Source: Spirochaeta lutea (GTDB lineage Bacteria > Spirochaetota > Spirochaetia > DSM-27196 > Salinispiraceae). From it: a DNA stretch of 64,000 nucleotides. The position numbers and the translations under genes were made by a program. A model generated the notes under the pieces. That model had not been told where the DNA came from and did not search any database. It saw nothing but the letters and a program-made list of their open reading frames with translations. Positions 10,121 to 18,487 of the stretch are shown here, one piece after another. Where the stretch lies: assembly GCF_000758165.1 (NCBI RefSeq), contig NZ_JNUP01000066.1, positions 81,235-145,234 of the forward strand, written 5' to 3'. Every line of letters starts with the position of its first letter. Positions within the stretch are counted from its first letter, which is position 1.

Positions 10121-12748
10121 TCACTCTCCAAGACCCCGGCGCGCACTTCCTCGGGTAATCCGGAGTCCGTAGCGGTGCAGCAGCTGTTCGAGGCTCTGAT
10201 AGGCTTTCGGACTGGCCGGATCTTTGAGCCACCGGAGTACCAGATCCGTCATCCCCAGCCCTTCCTCCGAGGCCGGATCGATTCCCAGCAGCCCGAGATT
10301 CCGCAGATCCGCAATCCCGGCAAAACCCCTGGCCTGCGTATCCCCATGGATCCCCCCATCCTCCAAAAGACCATCATTCAGGAGAATCCGGCTGTTATAG
10401 ACCTCCGGCAGGTGCAGGGGCCGTTTTACCCACACCACCTGAACATCACCCTCCTGCTGATCCAGAACCGAGGTTTTCCGGCACCGGGCCACACACTCCG
10501 GAGAGAAGTTCTTCACGCCGCAGCCCCCCGCCTTGGTCATAAAACAATTTCTGAGCACCATCCCCCTCTGGGGCCCGAACAACGGAAGTCCCAGTCCCAC
10601 GGTCCCGTTCCCGGCCTGAAGAACCTCCCTACTTTGCTGTACCGAGAGTTCCGGGCTCAACCACACCCCCCTGGCACCCCGATCGACCAACAGCTCCAGG
10701 GTTTGGGCATTGGTACAATTCCAACCCCACCCGGCAACCCACGGCCGGTTGGATAAAAACCCGGATTCAAATCCCCCTGCCCCCCCGACCACCACCGGCC
10801 TTCCGGGAGGTAGGTTCCGAAGCATATCATCCCCGGCCCCGTCCAAAAGCACAGAATCAAGGTAGCCCCAAACCTCTGGATGATCCCTCAGCCAGGCAAG
10901 CCCCCCCTCGTCCGCCGGATCCAATACCGCCGTCAGACCCGCCCGATCAGCGGCGAGAGCAACCGCCGGATCATCACAGAGGACCCAGGCCGTAACGCTT
11001 CCCGCATCCTGGGATTGATTCAACACCGATTCTACCCCTGATTTCCGACCCCCAATACCATCGCCCGCTCCCGGTGCCGTCCGGATAGCACCCACGGAAG
11101 ACCAATATCCTTTTTGCAGTTCTTGGGAATCAGAACCTGAGGGTTCTTGGATGGAAAGCTGCTGGGCCAAAGCCTCGAAAAACGCTGAGACAGCCCGGCG
11201 GCGCAGGGCTTTGATAGCCTTGGGGGCCAGGAATAATCCCTCCTGCCAAACCCCAAACCGGGTATGCTGTAAGGTTAACCCCTGATCCAGGATTCCGACC
11301 TTTTCCAGGACCATGTGGGTACTCAACCCCTGACCCCGGGCCCTATCCACTCCGGCCTCGGAAACCTGGATACTACAGCTGGGAGGAGCATCCCGAAAGG
11401 CTGGTACATCCGGGACTCCCGGCCTCCCGAGGGTAGAAAGTTCCAGGGTAAGCCCCCGTTCCTCCCCCAGGGAGAGTACAATCGCCACCGGAATGGGCGG
11501 CCACCTCAGGTCCGGAATACCCGTATCCTCAACCTTGGTCCCTCTGGGTCGGTCCAGAACAAGGAAATCTCCGGGTTCGACCCGTTGGTCCGGGATGGTC
11601 CTGAACCACCGATACCCAACCCTGCTCTGTCCCGGATCGGCCCATACCTCACACCGCATCCGCAGCACCCCTTCGGGACCGAGGATCATCGCCTCCCGTC
11701 CTCGGAGCTCCCGGTCATCTAAAGCCCGAACATCCTCCAGGATAATCTGCTTCTTCCCCGGAATAAACTGTCTGATCGTCCCCAATATCACCAGGGAACG
11801 GTCTATTTGTCTGTAGGTAAACTGCTCGGGTCCGGGTCTTCCAGCCAGGTATGCGGAAGAAAATCCACGGTTAAAGACCCGGGTGGCCTGGGATTCCTCC
11901 TCGGGAATGATCCGTGCCTCATCTACCATGGTCCGCCATTCAGCCACCAGGGCCGATACGTAGTCCGGCCCCTTCATACGTCCCTCAATCTTCAGACTGC
12001 CGACCCCCGCATCCAGCAGTTCCGTTAAAAACCGCCGGGCGTCCAGATCCCGGAGATTCAGCAGGGGATTATATCCCTCGTGTTCCGGGAGCGTACCGCT
12101 CTCCCGGGGTAGGTTTGCCCGATTCCCCATGCTCCACCGGCGTCGGCAGGGCTGAACACACTGGCCGCGGTTTCCCGATAATCCGGCTATCTGGCTGCTG
12201 AGCATACACTGCCCGGACATACTCACACAGAAGGCTCCATGAACAAAAACCTCGGTCTGTACACCCCAATCCCGGGCACGGGCAGTAAGCTCGGAAATTT
12301 CCGGCATAGAAAGCTCGCGGCTCAGATTCACCCGGGTAAAACCAAGATCAGCCAGAAATCGAATCTGTGCGGCGGTATGGGTTGTGCATTGGGTAGAGGC
12401 ATGCATCTCAAGCTCGGGGAATCGGGAGCGAATGAGGCGGGCCGCACCGAGGTCCTGGAGTATAATTCCGTCGATGTGGGGTAAGGCCTGTTCTTCCAAA
12501 ACCCTCAAGGCGGGAGCGAGTTCGTGTTGGGTAAAGAGAATGTTGAAGGTCAGAAAAAGCCGTGCCCCCCGGCTCCGGGCATGGGCTGCTAACAGGGGCA
12601 GATCCCCCGCCTGAATATTGGACGCACGGCTCCGGGCATTGAACCGGGGTAGGCCCAGGTACACGGCATCCACCCCGGCATCCAAGGCAGCCATCACACT
12701 GGCGACATCCCCCCCCGGAGCGAGAACTTCGGGTTTTTGAAATTTCAT
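10121..12748 (-). CDS. U32-family (RlhA-like) protein with long C-terminal extension
   Basis: 875 residues. The N-terminal half is a clear U32 domain: VLAPGGDVASVMAALDAGVDAVYLG, STQCTTHTAAQIRF, and the cysteine cluster FCVSMSGQC...GQCVQPCR that binds an Fe-S cluster in this family. Characterised relatives RlhA and TrhP hydroxylate cytidine or uridine in rRNA and tRNA; a protease role is historic. The C-terminal half resembles the accessory domain of long U32 proteins and has a second Cys group (NCFMTKAGGCG...CVARC). Between them sits a Gly/Ser-rich stretch around residues 530-570. RlhA itself is about 650 residues, so the extra length is unusual. No Shine-Dalgarno sequence is present; TAGCAT lies six bases before the ATG. 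Substrate unknown. Confidence 0.85.
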   Translation of the reverse strand: MKFQKPEVLAPGGDVASVMAALDAGVDAVYLGLPRFNARSRASNIQAGDLPLLAAHARSRGARLFLTFNILFTQHELAPALRVLEEQALPHIDGIILQDLGAARLIRSRFPELEMHASTQCTTHTAAQIRFLADLGFTRVNLSRELSMPEISELTARARDWGVQTEVFVHGAFCVSMSGQCMLSSQIAGLSGNRGQCVQPCRRRWSMGNRANLPRESGTLPEHEGYNPLLNLRDLDARRFLTELLDAGVGSLKIEGRMKGPDYVSALVAEWRTMVDEARIIPEEESQATRVFNRGFSSAYLAGRPGPEQFTYRQIDRSLVILGTIRQFIPGKKQIILEDVRALDDRELRGREAMILGPEGVLRMRCEVWADPGQSRVGYRWFRTIPDQRVEPGDFLVLDRPRGTKVEDTGIPDLRWPPIPVAIVLSLGEERGLTLELSTLGRPGVPDVPAFRDAPPSCSIQVSEAGVDRARGQGLSTHMVLEKVGILDQGLTLQHTRFGVWQEGLFLAPKAIKALRRRAVSAFFEALAQQLSIQEPSGSDSQELQKGYWSSVGAIRTAPGAGDGIGGRKSGVESVLNQSQDAGSVTAWVLCDDPAVALAADRAGLTAVLDPADEGGLAWLRDHPEVWGYLDSVLLDGAGDDMLRNLPPGRPVVVGGAGGFESGFLSNRPWVAGWGWNCTNAQTLELLVDRGARGVWLSPELSVQQSREVLQAGNGTVGLGLPLFGPQRGMVLRNCFMTKAGGCGVKNFSPECVARCRKTSVLDQQEGDVQVVWVKRPLHLPEVYNSRILLNDGLLEDGGIHGDTQARGFAGIADLRNLGLLGIDPASEEGLGMTDLVLRWLKDPASPKAYQSLEQLLHRYGLRITRGSARRGLGE

Positions 12749-12754
12749 AGGGAT

Positions 12755-12784
12755 ATGCTACATCATTCTCGGCCTGGTTGGGAA
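12755..12784 (-). promoter_or_regulatory. Predicted leaderless promoter of the U32 gene
   Basis: Minus strand: TTCCCA (12779-12784), 18-base spacer, TAGCAT (12755-12760), then six bases to the ATG at 12748. No ribosome binding site lies between. Confidence 0.4.
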
Positions 12785-12875
12785 GCGAGGAACGATAGCG
12801 CGACCTCGGGCATCGGGCATCGGATTGTCAAGAAAACCTGAATCTCTCCCAGAGGCATGGAAATCACCCCCCCCC

Positions 12876-12933
12876 AAAAAAAACAGCCTCGGAGGGACAG
12901 GAGTTACCTGCGGCTTGAGAGCCCTCCGGGGCT
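12876..12933 (-). terminator. Strong intrinsic terminator, no obvious gene in front
   Basis: Minus strand AGCCCCGGAGGG (12922-12933) pairs with CCCTCCGAGGCT (12885-12896) with one mismatch, followed after one G by eight T (12883-12876). The loop is 25 bases. The cysM gene, 370 bp upstream, has its own hairpin, so this may end a separate small RNA. Confidence 0.6.
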
Positions 12934-13241
12934 GGGGGGTAAGGGGTCGGGGGCACGGGAAAAGGAGAAAAACCCGCGGCCACCCAAGCAGCACAATCTA
13001 CACATCATACACGAAAAGGAGGAATTGCCTCTCCTTTTGAACTAAAAACCCCCGGGGCAAGTACTGGTAACAGTTTTTTTGCGGTTATTTTTTTTGGTGG
13101 AGACTCCTTGACCACTCTATGGCATTTAGCTCAGTGCTCAAAAAAATGTAATCGCCACCAGACACGGCGGAACCCGATTTGGTCCGGTGCCAGGGATACT
13201 GCCCGTGAGGGGATACCATAGAGCACGTTACATAAACCAAA

Positions 13242-13262
13242 GGCCTTGCCGCACCCAAGGCC
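13242..13262 (-). terminator. Hairpin terminator after cysM
   Basis: GGCCTTG (13242-13248) and CAAGGCC (13256-13262) form a perfect 7-bp stem 42 bp past the cysM stop; minus-strand bases after it (TTTGGTTTAT) are T-rich. Confidence 0.5.
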
Positions 13263-13304
13263 GTTTTGGAATGATTCCCTATCCCGGGGAGAGGGAGGGC
13301 TGGG

Positions 13305-14210
13305 TTATTCCTCCCGAAACACCCCGGTACTCAGGTACCGGTCTCCCCGGTCGCAGATCACCGTTGCTACCAGGGCATCCTGAATCCCCCTGTCGTCCAG
13401 ATCGCGGAGTACCTGCAGGGCGGCCCACACATTGCCGCCGCTGGATACCCCGGCGAAGATCCCCTCCTGAACGGCAAGCTGCCGGGTCATCTCCTCGGCA
13501 TCAAGGCGGCTTACCTCCACGGTCCGATCCAGTCCCCGGGGATCATAGATTTTCGGCAAGTACTCCTGGGGCCAGGCCCGGATGCCCGGAATACCCCCCT
13601 GGCTGTCGGGCCGAACCCCGATAATCTGGATGTCTGGATTCTGTTCTTTGAGAAATCTTCCGGTCCCCATAATAGTGCCCGTGGTGCCTGTGGATGCGAG
13701 GAAGTGGGTGATTTCCCCATCAGTATCCCGCCAGATTTCCGGCCCGGTTCCCTCAAAGTGAGCCAGGGGATTATCCGGATTGGCGAACTGATCCAGGATT
13801 ACCCCCCTGCCCTGGGCCTGCATCTCCCGGGCCAGATCGATGCATCCCTCCATCCCCCTGCTCCGGGGGGTCAGAATCACCTGAGCGCCGTAGGCTGTCA
13901 TGGCCAGGCGCCGCTCCTGGCTCATATTGTCCGGCATAATCAGAACCATGCTGTACCCCTTGATGGCTGCAGCCATGGCCAGCGCAATTCCGGTGTTCCC
14001 GCTGGTTGCTTCGATGAGGGTGTCGCCGGGTTTGATCTGTCCCCGTTCCTCTGCCCGGGTGATCATGGACAGGGCGGGTCGATCCTTCACGGAACCTGCC
14101 GGATTATTTCCCTCAAGCTTCACCACAAACCTATTGAGCCCTTTATAGAGCCGCTGGATGCGAACCAGGGGTGTGTTTCCAATGCATTCGTCTATAGTCT
14201 TAATGTTCAT
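13305..14210 (-). CDS. cysM: Cysteine synthase, CysM type
   Basis: 301 residues, PLP-dependent O-acetylserine (or related) sulfhydrylase making cysteine in the cytoplasm. Visible are the PLP lysine K42 in NPAGSVKDR, the phosphate loop TSGNTGIA, STGTTGTIMG, and the CysM-like stretches GIRAWPQEYLPKI and GIFAGVSSGG...ICDRGDRYLSTGVF. These match CysM better than CysK, so thiosulfate or another donor is possible. The start has no ribosome binding site: a near-consensus promoter ends six bases before the ATG, so the mRNA should begin at or beside the start codon. Divergent from osmC-metZ, forming a sulfur-metabolism locus. Confidence 0.93.
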   Translation of the reverse strand: MNIKTIDECIGNTPLVRIQRLYKGLNRFVVKLEGNNPAGSVKDRPALSMITRAEERGQIKPGDTLIEATSGNTGIALAMAAAIKGYSMVLIMPDNMSQERRLAMTAYGAQVILTPRSRGMEGCIDLAREMQAQGRGVILDQFANPDNPLAHFEGTGPEIWRDTDGEITHFLASTGTTGTIMGTGRFLKEQNPDIQIIGVRPDSQGGIPGIRAWPQEYLPKIYDPRGLDRTVEVSRLDAEEMTRQLAVQEGIFAGVSSGGNVWAALQVLRDLDDRGIQDALVATVICDRGDRYLSTGVFREE

Positions 14211-14216
14211 AGTTGT

Positions 14217-14245
14217 AGTATAATCATGACTATCTTACTTGACAA
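14217..14245 (-). promoter_or_regulatory. Near-consensus leaderless promoter of cysM
   Basis: Minus strand: TTGTCA (14240-14245), 17-base spacer, TATACT (14217-14222), then ACAACT and the ATG at 14210. On the plus strand the same bases hold TATAAT (14219-14224), a -10 candidate for osmC, so the two divergent promoters overlap face to face. Confidence 0.7.
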
Positions 14246-14259
14246 TAAGGAGCTTATGC

Positions 14260-14676
14260 ATGAGGGTAACCCTGAACCGTGTGAACACGAAAGTCCATTT
14301 CCGTGCCGAAAACGAGGATGGCAATACAATGGATATCGATGGAAGTCCTGCCATCGGAGGAGAGAACCGGGGATTCAGGCCCATGCAGGCGCTGCTGGCC
14401 TCCCTGGCTGGATGCAGTGTGATGGACCTGGTATCTATAATAGAAAAACAGCGCATGACCCTGAAGGATATCCAGATCCAGGTGGATGGCCAGCGCGCCG
14501 ACTCTACGCCTTCGGTGTTCACCGCTATTCATCTGCACTACATCCTAAGGGGACAACTGATTCCCGAAAAGGTTGAACGGGCTGTGGAACTGGCCGTAAA
14601 GAAATACTGTTCCGTGGGTGCAATGCTGGAACACTCTGTAACCATCACCTACGACTATGAGATTAAGGAGGATTAG
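14260..14676 (+). CDS. OsmC family protein
   Basis: 138 residues from ATG 14260, which has AAGGAG (14247-14252) seven bases upstream; the TTG at 14239 is too early and lies in the promoter. OsmC/YhfA-like proteins are small dimeric thiol peroxidase-fold enzymes; family features are FRPMQALLASLAGCSVMDLVSIIEKQR with the redox cysteine, and the late KYCSVGAMLEHSVTITYDYEI with the second cysteine. It sits three bases before the metZ-like gene, suggesting a link with sulfur or peroxide metabolism. The exact substrate cannot be told. Confidence 0.9.
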   Translation: MRVTLNRVNTKVHFRAENEDGNTMDIDGSPAIGGENRGFRPMQALLASLAGCSVMDLVSIIEKQRMTLKDIQIQVDGQRADSTPSVFTAIHLHYILRGQLIPEKVERAVELAVKKYCSVGAMLEHSVTITYDYEIKED

Positions 14677-14679
14677 AGT

Positions 14680-15852
14680 ATGAAAGGATTCGAAACCAGG
14701 GCCATTCGAACCCAACAGGATCGAAGCCAGAACCGGGAGCACTCCGCGCCCATCTACATGACCTCCAGTTATGTCTTTGACGATGCCGAACAGGCCAGGT
14801 CCCTCTTTGCAGAGGAGACCAGCGGTCCAATCTACTCCCGTTACAGCAACCCCAACACCGATGAATTTATTGAGAAACTCTGCGCCTTGGAAGGTACAGA
14901 AGACGGGTTTGCCACCGCATCGGGCATGGCGGCAATGTTTACCAGTCTTGCAGCCTTCCTGAGCGCCGGGGACCACCTGGTAGCCAGCAAGTCGATCTTC
15001 GGCAGCACCCACCAGGTTATCACCAAGATTCTACCCCGATGGGGAATCGAATACACCTACGTGGACTGCTCAGATAAACAGGCATGGAAACGGGCCATCC
15101 AGCCCAATACGAAAATGCTCTACTGCGAGAGTCCCTCGAACCCGGGGCTAGAAATCCTGGACCTCGAATTTCTCGGCACCCTCGCCCGGAACCATTCTCT
15201 GCTCTTCAATGTTGATAATTGTTTTGCCACCCCCTACCTGCAGAATCCCGCAGAATACGGGGCCCACCTGGTAACCCACTCTGCTACAAAGTTCATCGAC
15301 GGTCAGGGCCGCTCCCTGGGGGGCGCAGTCTTGGGCAGCAAGGAACACATCGCTACGGTCCGGGGATTTGCACGGCAAACCGGCCCGGCAATGAGCCCCT
15401 TCAACGCATGGCTGCTCAGCAAGAGCCTGGAAACCCTGGCGGTGCGTATGGACCGGCATTGTCAAAATGCCCTGGAAACCGCCCGATACCTTGAAAACCG
15501 CCCAGAGGTATCCTGGGTCAGTTACCCGGGGCTGCCCAGCCATCCCGGATTTGAATTAGCAAAAAAACAGATGCGCCTTGGCGGGGGGTTGGTGGCCTTC
15601 GAACTAGCCGGAGGGCTCGAATCGGGACGCCGGTTTCTGGACTCCCTCGGGATGATCAGCCTCAGTGCGAACTTGGGAGATACCAGGACCATCGCGACCC
15701 ATCCCGCCAGCACCACCCATAGTAAGCTGAAACCCGAGGAACGGGCCGAGGTGGGCATCAGCGATGGTCTGGTACGGATAAGCCTCGGTCTCGAGAGCTT
15801 GGAGGACATTCTGGAAGACTTGGACCAGGCCCTTACTCGGAGTTCCTCATGA
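14680..15852 (+). CDS. metZ: O-succinyl/acetyl-homoserine sulfhydrylase (MetZ/MetY-like)
   Basis: 390 residues of the Cys/Met-metabolism PLP family. Motifs: YSRYSNPNTDEFIEKLCALEG, the ATASGMAAMF loop, NVDNCFATPYLQNP, the PLP lysine K204 in HSATKFIDGQGR, and THPASTTHSKL near the end. The combination, with no cystathionine-type C-terminus, best fits MetZ, which makes homocysteine directly from an activated homoserine and sulfide. MetB- or MGL-like activity cannot be excluded from sequence. AAGGAGG precedes the ATG. It is the second gene of the osmC operon, and its last bases overlap the downstream dehydrogenase start (ATGA). Confidence 0.85.
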   Translation: MKGFETRAIRTQQDRSQNREHSAPIYMTSSYVFDDAEQARSLFAEETSGPIYSRYSNPNTDEFIEKLCALEGTEDGFATASGMAAMFTSLAAFLSAGDHLVASKSIFGSTHQVITKILPRWGIEYTYVDCSDKQAWKRAIQPNTKMLYCESPSNPGLEILDLEFLGTLARNHSLLFNVDNCFATPYLQNPAEYGAHLVTHSATKFIDGQGRSLGGAVLGSKEHIATVRGFARQTGPAMSPFNAWLLSKSLETLAVRMDRHCQNALETARYLENRPEVSWVSYPGLPSHPGFELAKKQMRLGGGLVAFELAGGLESGRRFLDSLGMISLSANLGDTRTIATHPASTTHSKLKPEERAEVGISDGLVRISLGLESLEDILEDLDQALTRSSS

Positions 15853-16784
15853 GATTGCGCAATCCAAGACGGTTGATAGCCGGTCCCTGGGTTAATCCGG
15901 GACACGAGCGCCCTGGCCGGACCACACCTCGTCCTGGCAAGCCAGCTCAGGGGAACCCAGACCAGGCCAAGCCAGACCAGGCCAAGCCGCCCCTGGGCTG
16001 TATCACCGGGGCCACCAGCGGCATCGGCCTGGGGTTTGCCCGGGAACTCGCCCGCCGGGGTTACCGTCTACTACTCTGCGGACGGCGCAGAGAGATTCTG
16101 GAAACCCGCGCAAGGGAACTAGAGGGTGAGTTCGGTACCTCGGTGGCCCTTTCTCTAGGCGATCTGACCGACCCAGCCTACCGCCGGGAGTTGATCCGGA
16201 CCATGGAGGCTGATCTTCCCTCGGTTCTCGTCCTGAACGCCGGGTTTGGAACCGGCAGTAATTTTACCCAGGTGCCCCTGGAGGTGCACAATACCATGCT
16301 GGACCTACATAGCCGGGTACCCATGGAGATTTGCCGCGCCCTGGTCCCCGGCATGGTAGCCCGGGGATCGGGCAGTATCATTGCCGTAAGCAGCCTGGCG
16401 TCCATAAGTCCGATGCCGGGAAACGGGGTATACAGCGGATCAAAGGCATTTGTAAACCAGTTTATGCGAAGTCTCGGGATGGAACTCTGGGATCAGCCGG
16501 TGGTCGTTCAGAGCCTACTACCCGGTTTTACCTACACGGATTTTCATTCACGGATGGAAACCTGGACCATGGAGCGTAAAAACCGGGGATTGATTCGTTG
16601 GCAAACCCCCGACCAGGTTGCAAAAACGAGCCTGAACGCCCCGAAACACCGTCTGCAGGTCATCCCCGGATGGTCCAATCGGCTCCTATTTAATCTATCA
16701 CGGTTTATTCCCCAGGGGATCTACCACCCTTTGGCGGCTAGAGCAACCCCGGATACATCTCAGGCAGCACATAAAAGACCGTAA
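15849..16784 (+). CDS. Short-chain dehydrogenase/reductase
   Basis: 311 residues. After a basic, Pro/Lys-rich N-terminal extension of about 50 residues comes a classical SDR: TGATSGIG nucleotide loop, LNAGFG (NNAG equivalent), the catalytic Ser in VSSLAS and YSGSK with Tyr and Lys. A C-terminal helix pair resembles the DltE/YqjQ group. Substrate unknown. The extension contains a perfect 15-bp tandem repeat (15957-15986) encoding DQAKP twice, so the true start could lie further in, although the ATG at 15849 overlaps the metZ stop in the usual coupled way and no later in-frame ATG precedes the SDR core. Confidence 0.85.
   Translation: MRLRNPRRLIAGPWVNPGHERPGRTTPRPGKPAQGNPDQAKPDQAKPPLGCITGATSGIGLGFARELARRGYRLLLCGRRREILETRARELEGEFGTSVALSLGDLTDPAYRRELIRTMEADLPSVLVLNAGFGTGSNFTQVPLEVHNTMLDLHSRVPMEICRALVPGMVARGSGSIIAVSSLASISPMPGNGVYSGSKAFVNQFMRSLGMELWDQPVVVQSLLPGFTYTDFHSRMETWTMERKNRGLIRWQTPDQVAKTSLNAPKHRLQVIPGWSNRLLFNLSRFIPQGIYHPLAARATPDTSQAAHKRP
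15957..15986 (+). repeat. 15-bp tandem repeat in SDR N-terminal extension
   Basis: CCAGACCAGGCCAAG is present twice in perfect tandem (15957-15971, 15972-15986), encoding DQAKPDQAKP. Confidence 0.85.
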
Positions 16785-16855
16785 ATCACCGCTTTTGATG
16801 CGTAAACGTATGGATCCTTGGAGCCCGGCGGATATTGTGGGAACAGATGCACACG

Positions 16856-16910
16856 CCTGGGTATCCATCCCGGGGACCCGCAGCTGCCCCACCCCGGGGT
16901 GAGCCCAGGA
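16856..16910. other. G+C-rich imperfect hairpin between convergent genes
   Basis: CCTGGG and CCCGGGG segments on the left pair with CCCCGGG and CCCAGG on the right across a central loop. It lies between the convergent SDR gene and the 236-residue unknown. Neither strand has a T-run, so termination is uncertain. The rest of the 187-bp gap shows nothing else. Confidence 0.3.
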
Positions 16911-16971
16911 TGGAGCCGCTATACCCGGCTGCCGCCCCTGGCTTCACCTACCAGTCCTCTACCCAACGGGG

Positions 16972-17682
16972 TTACTCATCGCGCTGGGCATCATGCACAT
17001 CCTCGGGAAGAGGATCATCAGCATTCTCAATCGTTATGTGGACAGCCTCCTCCACATCCTCGGCGATATCAGGGTTCTCGTGGGTTTCCTTGGCCTTCCC
17101 CCCAGACGTTGATTGCCCGGACTTCGGCTCCTCATTGCCCCGGTTTTCATCATCGTCTCTTGAATCTTCCCCGGGTCTCCGGGGATTATTCAGGCCTGCA
17201 AAGAAGTTACCCACCTGCTCCAACCCGTCGCGGATCACCTTCTCGGCATTCCGGCCGAGATCATCAAAACTGGAACCAGTGGTACGCTCAAAACCATCCC
17301 GGAGATCTTCGGCAGCCTCTTCAACCCCCTCATTCACCGTCTTCCTTCCAGCAGCTACATCAGCCACATTCCTGAATCCCTTGAAAACCTCGGAAATCAG
17401 GTCATCCTTGCCCTGGGCAATCCGCAGCTGTTCACGGTATAAACTTGCCAACCCGGGATATTCCTTAAACACGTAGCTGAGAATCGACCGCAGGTAAATT
17501 ACCCGTTCCCGATTCTGCCTGGGTTGAACCGACAAGTCCTCAACAATAGCAGTAACTACCAGGCCGATAGCTGCTGACCGTTCTGCCCGTTCCACATCAA
17601 GCTCCCGGATATATTGATACGCTCCGAGATAGTTTTTCTGGTGAATTAAATCCTTCACAAAATCCTGTTGCTCGTTATTCAC
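16972..17682 (-). CDS. Unknown protein with acidic, disordered C-terminus
   Basis: 236 residues from a GTG at 17682 with GGAGG upstream. I do not recognise a named family. The first 150 residues are predicted helical (NEQQDFVKDLIHQKNYLGAY, a helix-turn-helix-repeat-like start; then VYLRSILSYVF). The last 75 are strongly acidic and low in complexity (GEDSRDDDENRGNEEPKSG). No signal peptide or membrane helix is visible, so it is probably cytoplasmic. It starts five bases after the DUF2807-like gene on the same strand and is probably coupled to it. Confidence 0.75.
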   Translation of the reverse strand: MNNEQQDFVKDLIHQKNYLGAYQYIRELDVERAERSAAIGLVVTAIVEDLSVQPRQNRERVIYLRSILSYVFKEYPGLASLYREQLRIAQGKDDLISEVFKGFRNVADVAAGRKTVNEGVEEAAEDLRDGFERTTGSSFDDLGRNAEKVIRDGLEQVGNFFAGLNNPRRPGEDSRDDDENRGNEEPKSGQSTSGGKAKETHENPDIAEDVEEAVHITIENADDPLPEDVHDAQRDE

Positions 17683-17686
17683 GGTA

Positions 17687-18403
17687 TTATTCCCTCCTGG
17701 GATTCACTGATCCCAATCCGCTGATCGTTACCAACTGTTGCGCCACATCTCCCAGGTATTCGATGCTTCCCAAACCCGAAAGACTTCCGGAAAGGGAACC
17801 GCCCTGCATATTCAGCACAACGCTTCCCGCCCCATCCAGATTAACCTTGGCGTCAACAGCGGGCAGCTTACTCAAATCAATGGAACCGGCACCCTCGGAC
17901 AACACTGAAATCCGCTGGTATCCCGGCCCTGAGCCGGTAATACTGGCTGCACCATCTACCACAATAGTCAACTCCTCGCCGGTGAGTCCCGTTAGGGTGG
18001 TGGAATTAGCTCCGTCCAGGGAAAGGTAGCTGAGATTTGGCAGGGTGATTTCAATGCGAGCAAATCCGTCGTTGCCTCCGAACAACCCGGTATCCCCGGA
18101 TATACGCAATCCCCTGCCGTTCTCCTCTACCCTAATAGATTCTGGATTATTGTTTCCGGTGATCCTAACCTGGGGGGGCTCACCCAAGGTTACTCTGAGG
18201 TCTCCTATAAAATCCATCTCTATCCGGTCGATTACCGGGGAGATCGAGATGTCCCGAATAACCGGTCCGGCGGAAGATACGTACTCCCGGGAGGACTGAC
18301 TCTTGGATGATCCCCATGGAAAAATCAGCAACGCCCCGGCCACAAGGGCCAGGGTCAACAAAACCCCGACAATCGCCATAGTATGGTACTTTGTAAATTT
18401 CAT
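17687..18403 (-). CDS. Exported DUF2807-like (head GIN domain) adhesin-type protein
   Basis: 238 residues from ATG 18403, which has GAGGTG just upstream. An N-terminal membrane helix or uncleaved signal (MAIVGVLLTLALVAGALLIF) is followed by a region rich in regular beta strands with repeated Gly/Ser turns (LSLDGANSTTLTGLTGEELTIVVDG, ISVLSEGAGSIDLSKLPA), the pattern of DUF2807 single-stranded beta-helix domains. Function in the family is unknown; an envelope location is expected. It forms a two-gene unit with the acidic protein downstream and lies 84 bp after coaX. Confidence 0.75.
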   Translation of the reverse strand: MKFTKYHTMAIVGVLLTLALVAGALLIFPWGSSKSQSSREYVSSAGPVIRDISISPVIDRIEMDFIGDLRVTLGEPPQVRITGNNNPESIRVEENGRGLRISGDTGLFGGNDGFARIEITLPNLSYLSLDGANSTTLTGLTGEELTIVVDGAASITGSGPGYQRISVLSEGAGSIDLSKLPAVDAKVNLDGAGSVVLNMQGGSLSGSLSGLGSIEYLGDVAQQLVTISGLGSVNPRRE

Positions 18404-18487
18404 ACTCACCTCTTCCCGCTCATGATGCACCGAGTATAGCTCGGCCCCGGGGGATCTTCCATACAGGAGATATCCCCTCCAAAACAT

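Larger units (their letters stand above)
12749..13304. other. 555-bp intergenic region with several hairpins and homopolymers
   Basis: No gene-like reading frame is convincing here. It holds the U32 promoter, a C9A8 tract (12867-12883), a strong minus-strand terminator (12876-12933), an AAAAGGAG/CTCCTTTT hairpin (about 13014-13037), A- and T-rich runs at 13070-13100 and the hairpin after cysM (13242-13262). A terminator in mid-region with no protein gene directly upstream hints at a short untranslated transcript on the minus strand. Confidence 0.5.

Noticed and set aside
13121-13205. tRNA-like TAGCTCAGT (D-arm-type) sequence
   Set aside because: No acceptor stem pairing, anticodon arm or T-loop (GGTTCGAATCC) can be formed around it.
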